DNA of 64,000 bases from Riemerella columbipharyngis (GCF_900101995.1 NZ_FNAS01000008.1:22138-86137), one strand, 5' to 3'; counted from the first letter of the stretch, positions 34,535-44,389 are shown. Numbers and translations are program-made. Notes: a model not told the origin generated them from the letters alone.

Positions 34535-35639
34535 ATGAAATTAGAACTATTAACAAATAAAAATAGGATTTTTGGCTTAGATATACTTAGAGCTATTGCT
34601 ATCCTATTTGTTGTTTTTACTCATGCAGGTAAATTTTTTCCACCTAAGTATATCAAATACTATATGATGTTTGATTATGACGGCGTAGGTATATTTTTTG
34701 TGTTAAGTGGATTTTTAATAGGAAATATTTTTATTAAACAAGTCGAAGGAAAACAAGTTACTTTTGGAGAGATAAAATTTTTTTGGATAAAAAGATGGAC
34801 CAGAACCCTTCCAAATTATTATTTTATATTAATTATACTAATTATATTCAATATATCTCAAATAAATATAAGGGGAGGGATATTACATTTAATATTTTTG
34901 CAAAATTTATTAGAAATACCTAAAAACAATTTCTTTGGTTGGTCTTGGAGCTTAAGCGTAGAAGAGTGGTTCTATATATTTTTCCCTTTGGCAGTTTATC
35001 TTTTATTTTCACTAAAATTCAGTATAAAAAAATCTATTTTTATTTATAGTTTTATTTTCATTTTGACCATTCCAATTTTCAGATTTCTAGTTTATCATAG
35101 TAAAGTTAATTTTACATATGAAAATTACTATTCATTAAGCCATAGTGTTTTTTATAGACTAGATGCCATAGCCTATGGGGTTATGGCGGCCTACTTATAC
35201 TCTTATTATCGTAAATGGTGGAATACTTATAAAAAACCTCTACTTATAGTAGGAATAATTTTATTATCGTTAGCTTTATATTTTGGACATTTTATATCAG
35301 GATATGCGTATAAATTATCAGAATTATCTTTGACTTCCATTACTGTTTTTTGTTTTCTACCATATCTAAATTCGATAAAGTATTCTAAAAGCTTATTTTA
35401 CAAACCTATAACATTCCTTAGTGTTACTTCTTATTCTCTATATCTAGTGAATTATACAAATCCTAATAGCACATTTAGATAACTATTTTTTAGAAAAAGA
35501 AATTTTCTCTTTAAAATTTTTATTTATAAGTTCTTATATTGGTTTCTGGATATTATCTATATTTACAGCTTATTTATTGTATTCTTTATACGAAGTTAAA
35601 ATGACTAAATACTTAAGAAAATTAATTATAAAATCTTAA
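34535..35639 (+). pseudogene. Acyltransferase family 3 protein, interrupted by a frameshift
   Basis: The first frame (34535-35482) encodes a polytopic O-acyltransferase opening LDILRAIAILFVVFTHAGKFF with the catalytic histidine. It includes the VGIFFVLSGFLIGNIFI helix and the GWSWSLSVEEWFYIFFP motif. It then stops early at about residue 315. One base after codon Asn-Pro, the +1 frame continues without a stop to 35639 with two more hydrophobic helices and a basic end, the normal ending of this family. Removing one C of the CC at 35462-35463 restores a chain of about 367 residues. The region is extremely AT-rich (some lines near 20% GC). It could be a true pseudogene or a sequence error. Confidence 0.8.
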
Positions 35640-35643
35640 TCCT

Positions 35644-36342
35644 ATGAAAAAAGTACTTTTTATTTTAATAATTTTTATAAATCAGCACCTTGCCTTTGCT
35701 CAAAATAATTTAAATCAACAACCTTATTTGGAGGTGAATTCAAAAGCGGATATTTTAATCGTCCCTGACCAAATTTTTATCAGTATCAACCTCAGCGAGG
35801 CAGACTCTAAAAATAAGATATCTTTGGAAGAGCAAGAACAGAAGCTGAAGAGAGTCCTAAGAGACTTAAAAATAGACTTGAAAAAAGACTTATCCTTGGT
35901 AGATGGCGGCAATAGCTACAGAAGCTACTTTCTTAAAGGACAAAAAGTTATCAAGAGTAAAAATTTCTCTCTAATGGTTCATAGTGCCAATATGGTGAGT
36001 AATGTATTAGCCGGTTTAGAGAGTGCGGGCATCGCCAATGCCTATGTTTATAAAGCAGATTATTCCCAAAAAGAACAACTGTTATTGTCGCTAAAATCCG
36101 AAGCGGTAATGAAAGCTAAAAAAACCGCCGAAGCATTGGTAAAACCATTAGGGCAGTCCATAGGGAAAGTGTTTTATATAGGAGATTTGTTCTATGATAA
36201 TTATTCTGTGCCAACAAGGTACTCTATGATGTTAAAAACAGATAGCATAGGGGCTGGCTCTTCTGATGAAAGCCCGCTTCCTATAGAGTTTCAAAAACTA
36301 AAATTTCAAGTTCAGGTTCAGGTAAGATTCCAACTGCATTAA
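35644..36342 (+). CDS. SIMPL domain protein (DUF541)
   Basis: This 232-residue exported protein has a signal peptide to about residue 20 (FAQ) and a single SIMPL domain (about 28-230). It shows the family's opening LEVNSKADILIVPDQIFISINLSE and a later KAKKTAEALVKPLGQSIGKVFYIGD. SIMPL proteins are periplasmic or outer-membrane-associated, with roles reported in oxidative or envelope stress, and their molecular action is unknown. The gene starts 4 bases after the end of the broken acyltransferase frame and ends at a bidirectional terminator. Confidence 0.88.
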   Translation: MKKVLFILIIFINQHLAFAQNNLNQQPYLEVNSKADILIVPDQIFISINLSEADSKNKISLEEQEQKLKRVLRDLKIDLKKDLSLVDGGNSYRSYFLKGQKVIKSKNFSLMVHSANMVSNVLAGLESAGIANAYVYKADYSQKEQLLLSLKSEAVMKAKKTAEALVKPLGQSIGKVFYIGDLFYDNYSVPTRYSMMLKTDSIGAGSSDESPLPIEFQKLKFQVQVQVRFQLH

Positions 36343-36355
36343 GCAGCAATCATAA

Positions 36356-36380
36356 ATAAGGATGCTAAAAGCATCCTTAT
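36356..36380. terminator. Bidirectional terminator between the SIMPL gene and guaB
   Basis: A perfect 10-base stem (ATAAGGATGC at 36356-36365 with GCATCCTTAT at 36371-36380) encloses a TAAAA loop. It lies between convergent genes and can serve both. Confidence 0.75.
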
Positions 36381-36405
36381 AGACTATATATTTTCATCCT
36401 TCCTA

Positions 36406-37866
36406 TTACAGAGAGTAATTCGGTGCTTCCTGCGTGATGATGACATCGTGAGGGTGGCTTTCTTTAAGCCCACTTCCTGTAATTTTCACCATTTTAGATT
36501 CTTTTTGCAGAGTCATAATATCCTTAGCACCACAATAGCCCATTCCTGCACGAAGTCCTCCGGTAAGCTGGAATATGACATCTTCCAACTTCCCTTTATA
36601 AGGCACTCTTCCTTCTATTCCTTCCGGCACAAATTTTTTGGCTTCACTTTGGAAATAGCGTTCTTTCCCCCCTCTTTTCATTGCCGCAAGGCTTCCCATT
36701 CCTTGGTAAGATTTGAATTTTCTGCCTTGGAAAATAATCTCTTCTCCCGGTGCTTCTTCTGTTCCTGCGAATAGAGACCCCAGCATCACGGCATTGGCTC
36801 CACTGGCAATAGCTTTAACGATATCCCCTGAAAGCTTAATTCCTCCATCGGCTATTACTGCTACATTTTTTTGTTTGGCATACTCATAGACATTGTATAT
36901 CGCCGAAAGCTGAGGTACGCCCACTCCTGCTACCACTCTGGTCGTACAGATAGAGCCCGGCCCTACACCTACTTTAAGTACATTGGCACCTGCTTCTATT
37001 AAATCTCGAGCCGCCTCTGCCGTTACGATATTTCCGCCCACGATATCCAAATCCGGAAAAGCAGTGCGTATTTCTTTTATTTTATCCAAAACCCCCTTAG
37101 AATGTCCATGTGCAGAATCTATCGCAATAATATCCACACCTGCATCTACCAAAGCTTTCACTCGCTGCATAGTGTCCTCGCCTACGCCTACGCCTGCCCC
37201 TACGATCAGCCTACCGCTCTTGTCTTTATTAGCATTTGGGTATTCTAACTGATTGTCAATATCTTTAATCGTGATAAGTCCCACCAACTTGAAGTTTTCA
37301 TCTACAATAGGAAGTTTCTCCACACGATTTTCCAACAATATTTTCTTGGCCGTTTCCAATGTTGTATGCTTATCGGAAGTCACGAGATTTTCCTTAGTCA
37401 TCAGCTCTTCTACTTTCATATCAAGGTTTTCTTGATACTTCACATCTCTATTGGTAATGATTCCTATGAGGGTTTGATCTTCTGCTACTACCGGCAATCC
37501 CGAGATTTTATATTTTGCCATCAATGCCTTTGCCTCTCCCAATGTATAATCTTTGGACAAAGTAACAGGGTCAGAAATCATCCCGTTTTCAGAGCGTTTC
37601 ACTTTGTTCACTTGTGCTGCTTGTTCTTGGATAAGCATATTTTTATGAATAAAGCCAAGCCCTCCCACACGGGCAAGAGCAATGGCTAAATCTGCCTCCG
37701 TTACGGTATCCATTGCGGCGGATACGATAGGGATATTAAGCGTAATTTTGTCTGTAAGACGAGATTTTAATGAAACTTGGTTTGGAAGTACCTCCGAGAA
37801 TGCAGGTACAAGAAGGACATCATCAAAGGTGATAGCTGTCTCTACAATTTTGTCATGTATAGGCAT
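36406..37866 (-). CDS. guaB: IMP dehydrogenase
   Basis: This 486-residue enzyme oxidises IMP to XMP with NAD, the committed step of guanine nucleotide synthesis. The TIM-barrel catalytic domain is split by two CBS domains (about 97-210) that bind purine nucleotides for regulation. The catalytic cysteine is Cys307 in [13 protein letters not shown], and the mobile flap region follows with the ARG-less but conserved QGMGSL loop near 390. Full length for the family. It is transcribed alone from a good promoter at 37880-37908. Confidence 0.97.
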   Translation of the reverse strand: MPIHDKIVETAITFDDVLLVPAFSEVLPNQVSLKSRLTDKITLNIPIVSAAMDTVTEADLAIALARVGGLGFIHKNMLIQEQAAQVNKVKRSENGMISDPVTLSKDYTLGEAKALMAKYKISGLPVVAEDQTLIGIITNRDVKYQENLDMKVEELMTKENLVTSDKHTTLETAKKILLENRVEKLPIVDENFKLVGLITIKDIDNQLEYPNANKDKSGRLIVGAGVGVGEDTMQRVKALVDAGVDIIAIDSAHGHSKGVLDKIKEIRTAFPDLDIVGGNIVTAEAARDLIEAGANVLKVGVGPGSICTTRVVAGVGVPQLSAIYNVYEYAKQKNVAVIADGGIKLSGDIVKAIASGANAVMLGSLFAGTEEAPGEEIIFQGRKFKSYQGMGSLAAMKRGGKERYFQSEAKKFVPEGIEGRVPYKGKLEDVIFQLTGGLRAGMGYCGAKDIMTLQKESKMVKITGSGLKESHPHDVIITQEAPNYSL

Positions 37867-37879
37867 AGCACTTTCTTTG

Positions 37880-37908
37880 CAAATTTATAGCATTTATCGT
37901 AAATACAA
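37880..37908 (-). promoter_or_regulatory. guaB promoter
   Basis: On the minus strand, TTG (37906-37908), an 18-base spacer and TAAATTTG (37880-37887) fit the Bacteroidota promoter pattern, 13 bases before the guaB start codon. Confidence 0.6.
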
Positions 37909-37953
37909 AAATAAAATATTCCCGTAAGAAAAAAGCATAGGAATAGATTCATT

Positions 37954-38604
37954 TTATTTAAGCCAACCTAAATCACCAAAATGTTTCTCAAATTTTCTAA
38001 TCTTAGGACCAACTACTGCACTACAATAGGGCTGTGAAGGATTGTTGTTATAGTAACCCTGGTGATACTGTTCCGCAGGCCAAAACTTTATAAAAGGAGC
38101 AATTTCAGTAACATATTTTCCTTCCCATTTTCCCGTAGCCTCTGATTTTTTTATGGCAGTTTCAGCCTCTTGTTTCTCATTTTCGGTTCTGTAAAATATT
38201 ACCGAGCGGTATTGTGTCCCTACATCATTTCCTTGTCTATTGAGCTGCGTAGGATCGTGAAGAAAGAAAAATACTTCCATCAATTGCTGAAAAGAGATAA
38301 TTTCTGGATCATAGGCTATCTGCACTACTTCGGCGTGTCCTGTCTCTCCTGTACAGACTTCTTCGTATGTAGGATTATCTTTATGTCCTCCGGAGTAGCC
38401 GGAAACAACGCTTTCTACACCTTTCAGTTTTTGGAAACAGCTTTCCACACACCAAAAACAGCCACCTCCTATCGTTAAATATCTTAATTCATTATTCATT
38501 TTTTGTTTGTAATTAAATTGAAAATCTTTTTTATTTTGTCCCGTACATCCTACAATGTTCAAAAGTGCCAAACATAAGAATAATATACCTTGTCTCATTC
38601 TCAT
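37954..38604 (-). CDS. msrA: Peptide-methionine (S)-S-oxide reductase, lipoprotein form
   Basis: This 216-residue protein starts with a lipoprotein signal peptide (lipobox LNIVGC, lipidated Cys20) followed by a full MsrA domain. The nucleophile is Cys49 in GGCFWC, then GYSGGHKDNPTYEEVCTGETGHAEVVQI and the C-terminal HQGYYNNN. It reduces methionine sulfoxide in oxidised proteins, here in the envelope because of the lipid anchor. No msrB domain is fused or adjacent. The ROK kinase gene lies 13 bases upstream on the same strand. Confidence 0.94.
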   Translation of the reverse strand: MRMRQGILFLCLALLNIVGCTGQNKKDFQFNYKQKMNNELRYLTIGGGCFWCVESCFQKLKGVESVVSGYSGGHKDNPTYEEVCTGETGHAEVVQIAYDPEIISFQQLMEVFFFLHDPTQLNRQGNDVGTQYRSVIFYRTENEKQEAETAIKKSEATGKWEGKYVTEIAPFIKFWPAEQYHQGYYNNNPSQPYCSAVVGPKIRKFEKHFGDLGWLK

Positions 38605-38617
38605 AAAATATTACCAA

Positions 38618-39583
38618 TTATTTTTCCCATACTAATGCACTTGAACCTAAAATAGCTGCATCTGCTTCGGGTAATTCACTAAATACCAATTTTACTTTAC
38701 CTCTAAAAATGGGCAACAAATTCCGTTCCATATGCATTTTAGCAGGTTTCAAAATAAAATCACCTGCCTTTATTACTCCCCCAAAAAGAAGAATAGCCTC
38801 CGGCGAAGAAAACATTACAAAATTTGCCAAAGCTTCTCCCAATTTCTGCCCCGTATAGCGGAATACTTCTATGGCAATAGGATCACCGGCTTCGGCACAC
38901 TCGTAAACGGTTTTAGAATTTATTTCGTCTTCAGGGTAATTATTAAGCATAGAATTAGGAAACTCTGCTCTCATTTTTTTTGCTGTAATGGCAATACCCG
39001 TAGCAGATGCATAGGCTTCCAAACTCCCTTCCGAGCCTGTACTCCAATGTTTTCTGCCATTAGGTTTTACAATCGTGTGTCCCAATTCTCCTGCAAATCC
39101 GTCGTGTCCGTAGATAACCTGCCCATTCGTTACGATACCGCTTCCTACCCCCGTTCCCAGTGTCATCATTATAAAATCTTTCATCCCTCGTGCAGCACCA
39201 AACATCATTTCGCCCAGTGCAGCAGCATTGGCATCGTTGGTAATTTTACACGGAACGCCAAATTTTTCTGTCATTTTTCCTGCCAACGGAATTTTCCCTT
39301 CCCATTTAAGATTGGGTGCATAGTCTATCATTCCTGTATAGTAGTTTGCATTGGGAGCACCTACTCCTATTCCCATAAGCTGGTAGCTCTTACTATGTTT
39401 ATCCAGCATTGGTCTAATTTCTACGTATAGTTGTTCTATAAATTCATCTATGGTAGCGCTTTCGGTCTTCACTCTACCTTTGTCTAAAATCTCTCCTCTG
39501 TGATTTACTATTCCAAATTTGGTATTCGTTCCTCCGATGTCTATCCCTAAGGCAATTTGTTTTGATAAGTCTATTACTGCCAT
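38618..39583 (-). CDS. ROK family sugar kinase (glucokinase-like)
   Basis: This 321-residue ROK-family protein opens with the ATP motif LGIDIGGTNTKFGIV and has the catalytic Asp in NDANAAALGE and a GTGVGSGIV phosphate loop. It lacks an N-terminal DNA-binding domain, so it is a kinase rather than a repressor. The zinc-binding CXCGXXGC motif typical of ROK proteins is replaced by HTIVKPNGRKHWSTGSEGSLEAYAS, without the cysteines. Glucose or a related hexose is the likely substrate. It is encoded in line with msrA. Confidence 0.88.
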   Translation of the reverse strand: MAVIDLSKQIALGIDIGGTNTKFGIVNHRGEILDKGRVKTESATIDEFIEQLYVEIRPMLDKHSKSYQLMGIGVGAPNANYYTGMIDYAPNLKWEGKIPLAGKMTEKFGVPCKITNDANAAALGEMMFGAARGMKDFIMMTLGTGVGSGIVTNGQVIYGHDGFAGELGHTIVKPNGRKHWSTGSEGSLEAYASATGIAITAKKMRAEFPNSMLNNYPEDEINSKTVYECAEAGDPIAIEVFRYTGQKLGEALANFVMFSSPEAILLFGGVIKAGDFILKPAKMHMERNLLPIFRGKVKLVFSELPEADAAILGSSALVWEK

Positions 39584-39651
39584 TTTTTTATTCTGAAATT
39601 TTCAGCTACAAGAAGCCTCCCCATATAAACATAGGTAGGCCTGCCGAAATT

Positions 39652-40902
39652 TTATTTTTTGAAGTTCAAAATAGTTTTTTCTATAATACTCAAGCAATCT
39701 CTGAGCTGCTCTTCCGTGATAACTAACGGCGGTGCCAAACGGATAATATTCCCATGCGTAGGCTTGGCAAGTAATCCGTTCTCTTTAAGTGCAAGACAAA
39801 GATTCCACGCAGTAGGACTGTCTTGTATATCATTGATTAAAATAGCGTTTAGCAATCCTTTACCACGAACATCGTAAACCAAGTCTGTTTTGGCAATGAT
39901 TTTTCCCATCTCCTCACGGAATATCTTTCCAAGACGCTCTGCTTTATCAGAGAGATGCTCCTCTTGTACCACATCTAACGCCGCACAAGCCACCGCACAA
40001 GCTAAAGGATTTCCTCCAAAAGTAGAACCGTGTTGCCCCGGATGAATCACTTTCATAATATCATTATTTGCCAATACGGCAGAAACAGGATACATTCCCC
40101 CAGATAGAGCTTTCCCGAGGATAAGAATATCCGGCTGAATATCTTCGTGGTGGCAAGCGATGAGTTTACCCGTTCTCGCAATACCCGTCTGAACCTCATC
40201 TGCGATGAACAAGACATTGTACCTTTTACAAAGTTCGTAAGCTGTTTTCAGATAACCATCGGTAGGCACATACACGCCTGCCTCGCCCTGGATAGGCTCT
40301 ACTAAAAATCCGGCAATAGAATCTCCTTCTTCCTCCAAAACTTTTTGTAAAGCATCTGCATCGTCATAAGGAATTCTGATAAATCCGGGAGTAAAAGGGC
40401 CGTAATTATTGTGGGCATCTTTATCATTAGAGAAAGAAACTATCGTCGTCGTTCTACCGTGGAAATTATTTTCGCAAACGATGATTTTAGCATTGTTTCC
40501 GTGTATCTTTTTAACTTCGTAGGACCATTTTCTCGCGAGTTTGATGGCAGTTTCCACAGCTTCTGCTCCGGAATTCATTGGCAATACTTTATCAAATCCC
40601 AATAGCTTAGTAATTTTCTCTTCATAAACGCCAAGTTTGGAATTATAAAAAGCCCTTGAAGTAAGGGATAGAACTTTCGCCTGCTCCACCAATGCATTAA
40701 CGATTTTAGGGTGAGAATGCCCTTGGTTAACAGCAGAATAAGCCGATAAAAAGTCGTAATAACGCTTACCCTCTACATCCCAAACATAAACACCTTCTCC
40801 TTTGTCCAAAACTACCGGAAGTGGATGGTAATTGTGTGCACCGCAACGGTCTTCTAAGTCTATGTAATATTGTGTGTTGTGATGATTTTTACTTGAACTC
40901 AT
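39652..40902 (-). CDS. rocD: Ornithine--oxo-acid aminotransferase
   Basis: This 416-residue class III PLP aminotransferase converts ornithine and 2-oxoglutarate to glutamate semialdehyde and glutamate. PLP-site motifs are [16 protein letters not shown] (about 109-124), [23 protein letters not shown] with the PLP-pairing Asp235, and [14 protein letters not shown] with the Schiff-base Lys264. The N-terminus with [16 protein letters not shown] is typical of RocD rather than acetylornithine aminotransferase. It is a monocistronic gene. Confidence 0.95.
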   Translation of the reverse strand: MSSSKNHHNTQYYIDLEDRCGAHNYHPLPVVLDKGEGVYVWDVEGKRYYDFLSAYSAVNQGHSHPKIVNALVEQAKVLSLTSRAFYNSKLGVYEEKITKLLGFDKVLPMNSGAEAVETAIKLARKWSYEVKKIHGNNAKIIVCENNFHGRTTTIVSFSNDKDAHNNYGPFTPGFIRIPYDDADALQKVLEEEGDSIAGFLVEPIQGEAGVYVPTDGYLKTAYELCKRYNVLFIADEVQTGIARTGKLIACHHEDIQPDILILGKALSGGMYPVSAVLANNDIMKVIHPGQHGSTFGGNPLACAVACAALDVVQEEHLSDKAERLGKIFREEMGKIIAKTDLVYDVRGKGLLNAILINDIQDSPTAWNLCLALKENGLLAKPTHGNIIRLAPPLVITEEQLRDCLSIIEKTILNFKK

Positions 40903-40931
40903 ATTATTTCTTTTTTATTGATATTTAATTT

Positions 40932-41498
40932 TTATTTCCATTTTGTGAAAAAAGCCTTCACTTTTTCCAAGCTATATCCTTTACCTTCCTCCAAAACTGA
41001 GCTGTCCTGAATATGAACAACCTTTCCATTCTTACCCAATACAATGAAAACAGGGAAACCAAATTTCTCGGGGTGTCCAAATTTTGCAAAGAGTTTTTCG
41101 TTTTTATTTTCAGGGGAATAATTCAGGTGATAATAAAGATAATTAGTATCTACCAATTCTTTGAGCTCCGGCGTACTCTGCACAAAATTATTAAACCTAA
41201 GGCACCATATACACCAATTTCCCCCTGCCTGAATCATAATTTTTTTGTTCTCTTTCTGAGCTTCTTTTTGCAGTTCGGAAAGTTTTTCCTCCGCATTTTC
41301 TTCGGGGTGGTAGGGCTTTGGCAATTTTGCCATTTCTTCCTTAGCTTTCGTCTCTTTGGTGCTCTCTGTTTTTACAGTATCTTTTTGTTCTAAAGCTATT
41401 ACTTCTTTATTCCCTCCGGAAATAGGCGTATCTTTCTTTTGGCAAGACACAGTCATAACACCGGATAATAAAGCAATCATAAAAATACGATTTTTCAT
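40932..41498 (-). CDS. Thioredoxin-like lipoprotein
   Basis: From the ATG at 41498 the protein begins with a lipoprotein signal (MTVSC, lipidated Cys19), a charged Lys/Glu-rich linker (about 25-75) and a thioredoxin fold with the redox motif GGNWCIWCLRFNN. A cis-proline equivalent lies in FGFPVFIVLGKNGKV. It is similar to DsbD-gamma or thioredoxin_7 proteins and would act in the periplasm on disulfides. Which end of the electron path it serves is not visible. An earlier in-frame start at 41516 adds six residues and weakens the signal peptide. Confidence 0.87.
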   Translation of the reverse strand: MKNRIFMIALLSGVMTVSCQKKDTPISGGNKEVIALEQKDTVKTESTKETKAKEEMAKLPKPYHPEENAEEKLSELQKEAQKENKKIMIQAGGNWCIWCLRFNNFVQSTPELKELVDTNYLYYHLNYSPENKNEKLFAKFGHPEKFGFPVFIVLGKNGKVVHIQDSSVLEEGKGYSLEKVKAFFTKWK

Positions 41499-41548
41499 TA
41501 CATTTTGATTTAACAACCAAAATTACATCTTTTTTCTCAATTATCAAT

Positions 41549-42037
41549 TTATTCAGAGAGAAAAAGTCCTACATCATCAGGATTTTCAAAGTAAGCATCT
41601 ATTTCCAAATGTTTGGACGAAGCCGCTGCCACAGCAAGGCGGTCACAGATTTCGTTCTCCGGATGCCCCGCATGTCCTTTTACCCAAAAAAAATTTGGGC
41701 GGTGCACTTTTAATAATGGCACTATCCTTCTCCATAAATCAGGATTTTTCACTTTTACAAAACCTTTTTTTATCCAGCTTTGAAGCCATTTTTTGTTAAT
41801 AGCATCAGAGACATATTTACTGTCTGTGTAAATACAAACCTCATTCTCTGCATTCACTTTGAGCAGTTCCAATGCTGTGATTACTGCAAGAAGCTCCATT
41901 CTATTGTTCGTGGTTTTTCTGAAGCCTTTTGAGAATGTTTTCTGATAGTTTGTTCCGGATATTTTCATTAAAATACCATACCCTCCTCTACCTGGGTTTC
42001 CGCTGCAAGCCCCATCAGTGTATATCTCTATCCTCAT
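41549..42037 (-). CDS. rnhA: Ribonuclease HI
   Basis: This 162-residue RNase H1 cleaves the RNA strand of RNA-DNA hybrids, removing primers and R-loops. Catalytic acids are visible at Asp8 in YTDGACSGNPG, Glu48 in NNRMELLAV and Asp72 in YTDSKYV. A basic handle (KKWLQSWIKKGFVKVKN) and the late KGHAGHPENEICDRLAV motif with the last Asp follow. It lies 10 bases downstream of dnaB on the same strand, so the two replication genes are probably co-transcribed. Confidence 0.96.
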   Translation of the reverse strand: MRIEIYTDGACSGNPGRGGYGILMKISGTNYQKTFSKGFRKTTNNRMELLAVITALELLKVNAENEVCIYTDSKYVSDAINKKWLQSWIKKGFVKVKNPDLWRRIVPLLKVHRPNFFWVKGHAGHPENEICDRLAVAAASSKHLEIDAYFENPDDVGLFLSE

Positions 42038-42047
42038 TTGCTACAAA

Positions 42048-43625
42048 TTAAAAAGGTAAATCGCTTTCGTATTCACTATTGTTCATAGAAGAGCCGGATA
42101 CATTAGGCGGCAAGTCAAACATCTCCGCACTCGGCTGTATATTTTGTTTAGCCAGATTAAGCCCACTCGGCTCATCCGAAGACATCGTAAAACTACCCGG
42201 GTACATATAATCATCGGCGCTAAGGTCTGTAAACTTCGCAAACTCCTTAAAGAAAGAAAGCCTAACCTCTCCCGTAGCACCATTACGGTGTTTTGCCAAA
42301 ATGATTTCAGCCTGATTGGTGGTATCCGTAGCCTCCCCTCCAGGGTCGTTGTCCCATTGAGTTATTTTATAATACTCTGGGCGGAAAATAAAGGACACGA
42401 TATCCGCATCCTGCTCTATCGCTCCGGACTCCCTAAGGTCCGAAAGCTGAGGGCGCTTCGTAGTACGAGTTTCTACGGTTCTTGACAACTGAGAAAGAGC
42501 AATTACCGGCACATCAAGTTCTTTGGCAATCGCCTTCAAGGAACGGGATATCATTGAAATTTCCTGCTCCCGAGTCCCCCCCTTACCTCCGATATTGACT
42601 GTCATCAGTTGGAGATAATCCACCATAATGATTTTAACGCCATGCTGCATCACCAGACGCCTGCACTTTGCTCTGAAATCAAAAATAGAAAGAGCAGGTG
42701 TTTCATCTATATAAAGAGGTGCTTGCTCCAATGCTGTTACGTTGTTAAAGAGCCTATGCCATTCTTCTTCTGTAAGTGTTCCTTTTCTCAATTTCTCTGA
42801 TGAGATCCCCGTTTCAGAGGCAATCATTCTTGTGATGAGCTGTACAGAAGCCATTTCCAGCGAAAAAATTGCGATAGGTACTTGGTAATCTACGGCAATA
42901 TTCCTTGCCATAGAAAGTATAAAAGCCGTTTTACCCATACCCGGTCTTGCGGCAATAATAATAAGGTCTGAATTTTGCCAGCCTCCTGTTTCTTGGTCGA
43001 GCTTGGTAAATCCCGATGGAATACCCGAAAGCCCTTCTTGGTCTTTTAATGCCAAAATCTTTTTTGTGGCTTGCTTCACTAGATTATCTGCTGTATCAAA
43101 CCCTTTTTTAATACTTCCGTTGGTAATCTCAAAAAACGACTGTTCAGCCTTATCCAAAAGCTCAAAAACATCGGTGGACTCTTTGTAAGATTGGTCTATG
43201 ACATTGGCAGAAACATTAATCAACGAACGAAGAATAAACTTCTCCAATACAACTCTTGCGTGATATTCAATATGTGCCGAGGAGCTTACATTAATACTCA
43301 ATTCTATGATATAGCTGTCTCCCCCTGCTACAGAGAGCTTTTCGGTTCTCTTCAGCTCCTGAATAACAGTCATAATATCAACAGGATTGTTATGATTAAA
43401 AAGCCATGTGATTGCACGAAATATCTCTTGGTGCCTTGGATCATAGAAAACCTCCGGTGACAAAATCTCAATTGCCGAATCCAGTCCTTTTTTATCAATG
43501 AGAGCTGCTCCCAAAACTATTTTTTCAAAATCTACCGCGTTAGGCGGTATCTTACCTTGTGTAATGGATAGCTCCTGTGTATAATTATTATTTACAAATG
43601 AATTTGATAGTTCTTTCTGTGTCAT
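42048..43625 (-). CDS. dnaB: Replicative DNA helicase DnaB
   Basis: This 525-residue hexameric helicase has an N-terminal DnaB domain (about 27-130) with PPNAVDFEKIVLGA. The C-terminal RecA-like ATPase has Walker A ARPGMGKT (226-233), Walker B IIMVDYLQLM and the SRSLKAIAKELDVPVIALSQLSR motif. The C-terminal tail is disordered and ends YESDLPF, which resembles the acidic tip of SSB. It leads into rnhA. No intein interrupts it. Confidence 0.96.
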   Translation of the reverse strand: MTQKELSNSFVNNNYTQELSITQGKIPPNAVDFEKIVLGAALIDKKGLDSAIEILSPEVFYDPRHQEIFRAITWLFNHNNPVDIMTVIQELKRTEKLSVAGGDSYIIELSINVSSSAHIEYHARVVLEKFILRSLINVSANVIDQSYKESTDVFELLDKAEQSFFEITNGSIKKGFDTADNLVKQATKKILALKDQEGLSGIPSGFTKLDQETGGWQNSDLIIIAARPGMGKTAFILSMARNIAVDYQVPIAIFSLEMASVQLITRMIASETGISSEKLRKGTLTEEEWHRLFNNVTALEQAPLYIDETPALSIFDFRAKCRRLVMQHGVKIIMVDYLQLMTVNIGGKGGTREQEISMISRSLKAIAKELDVPVIALSQLSRTVETRTTKRPQLSDLRESGAIEQDADIVSFIFRPEYYKITQWDNDPGGEATDTTNQAEIILAKHRNGATGEVRLSFFKEFAKFTDLSADDYMYPGSFTMSSDEPSGLNLAKQNIQPSAEMFDLPPNVSGSSMNNSEYESDLPF

Positions 43626-43749
43626 TTGGCAAAGATAAAAGATATATTTTCGCTAAGGAAGTCATTGTGCAAAACTTTATAAAAAAGCAATTATCAAATT
43701 GATTTACAATGGATTGAAAAGTATTCTATTGTGGATAAATAAAAATTTA

Positions 43750-43777
43750 AAAACCGAGAAAATTTATTCTCGGTTTT
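43750..43777. terminator. Terminator between dnaB upstream region and the Cys-rich gene
   Basis: A perfect 11-base stem (AAAACCGAGAA at 43750-43760 with TTCTCGGTTTT at 43767-43777) with a 6-base loop and T-runs. It lies downstream of the Cys-rich gene on the minus strand and probably ends that transcript before the dnaB promoter. Confidence 0.75.
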
Positions 43778-43859
43778 TATTTTAATCTTGCCCAAAGATT
43801 GTTTGATAAGAAAAAAAAACAACACTTAAGACAAATAGTACAATCTAAATAAACTATTC

Positions 43860-44153
43860 CTATTTTTTTGTTTTGCAACAAGATTTTCCGTGTTTATTAG
43901 ATTTGGTTTTGCAACAAGCTTTTTTTGCAGCTTTCATCTTATCGGCGGAGCAGCAAGCTTTTTTTTCACCATCTTTTTTATCGGCAGAACAAGACTCTTT
44001 TCCTTTTGTGGAGCAAGTGTCTTTTTTCATCGCGGTACAACAATGATGCTTGTGCTGTTTTTGACCAGGCTGCGTCTGCTGAGCACCTACCGTCGTAACT
44101 CCTATGAACATAAACGCTACGACAAACCCTAATTTCTTAATAGTTTCTAACAT
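43860..44153 (-). CDS. Exported cysteine- and lysine-rich small protein
   Basis: This 97-residue protein has a clear signal peptide (cleavage after about residue 24, VGAQ). Its mature part is built almost only from Lys, Cys, Ser, Ala and His. Ten cysteines come mostly in pairs (38-39, 67-68, 80-81, 92-93) plus 47 and 55, next to KQHKHHCC. Spaced repeats of a KKACC-like unit suggest tandem duplication. I do not know the family; a periplasmic metal (copper, zinc or mercury) binder is the natural inference. It has its own promoter and terminator. Confidence 0.75.
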   Translation of the reverse strand: MLETIKKLGFVVAFMFIGVTTVGAQQTQPGQKQHKHHCCTAMKKDTCSTKGKESCSADKKDGEKKACCSADKMKAAKKACCKTKSNKHGKSCCKTKK

Positions 44154-44175
44154 ATTTTTAAATTTAAAATCAAGG

Positions 44176-44205
44176 CAAAGTTAATATTTTTTTTTATAAA
44201 ATCAA
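44176..44205 (-). promoter_or_regulatory. Promoter of the Cys-rich exported protein
   Basis: On the minus strand, TTG (44203-44205), a 19-base spacer and TAACTTTG (44176-44183) match the Bacteroidota consensus, 22 bases before the start codon. Confidence 0.65.
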
Positions 44206-44341
44206 TGATATTATTCATCGTAATAAAAGAAGAAACCAAAACCGATTACGAGGAAAATAAAATTCAGAAAATATCTTGTTCAAAAGCCTTGCATAACATT
44301 TTATATTCCAAAAACAAAATACCGAGCTATAGAATTCATTA

Positions 44342-44369
44342 TTGGAGATGGGTTTATTTAGTATATTTG
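44342..44369 (+). promoter_or_regulatory. Promoter of the rRNA methyltransferase gene
   Basis: TTG (44342-44344), a 17-base spacer and TATATTTG (44362-44369) match the Bacteroidota consensus, 20 bases before the start codon at 44390. Confidence 0.65.
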
Positions 44370-44389
44370 CCGTAAATTGAAGTTTTGAG

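Noticed and set aside
38732..39430. 232-codon plus-strand frame opposite the ROK kinase
   Set aside because: It is antisense to a kinase with clear motifs, has unusual composition rich in Cys, Phe and Ser, and no start context.
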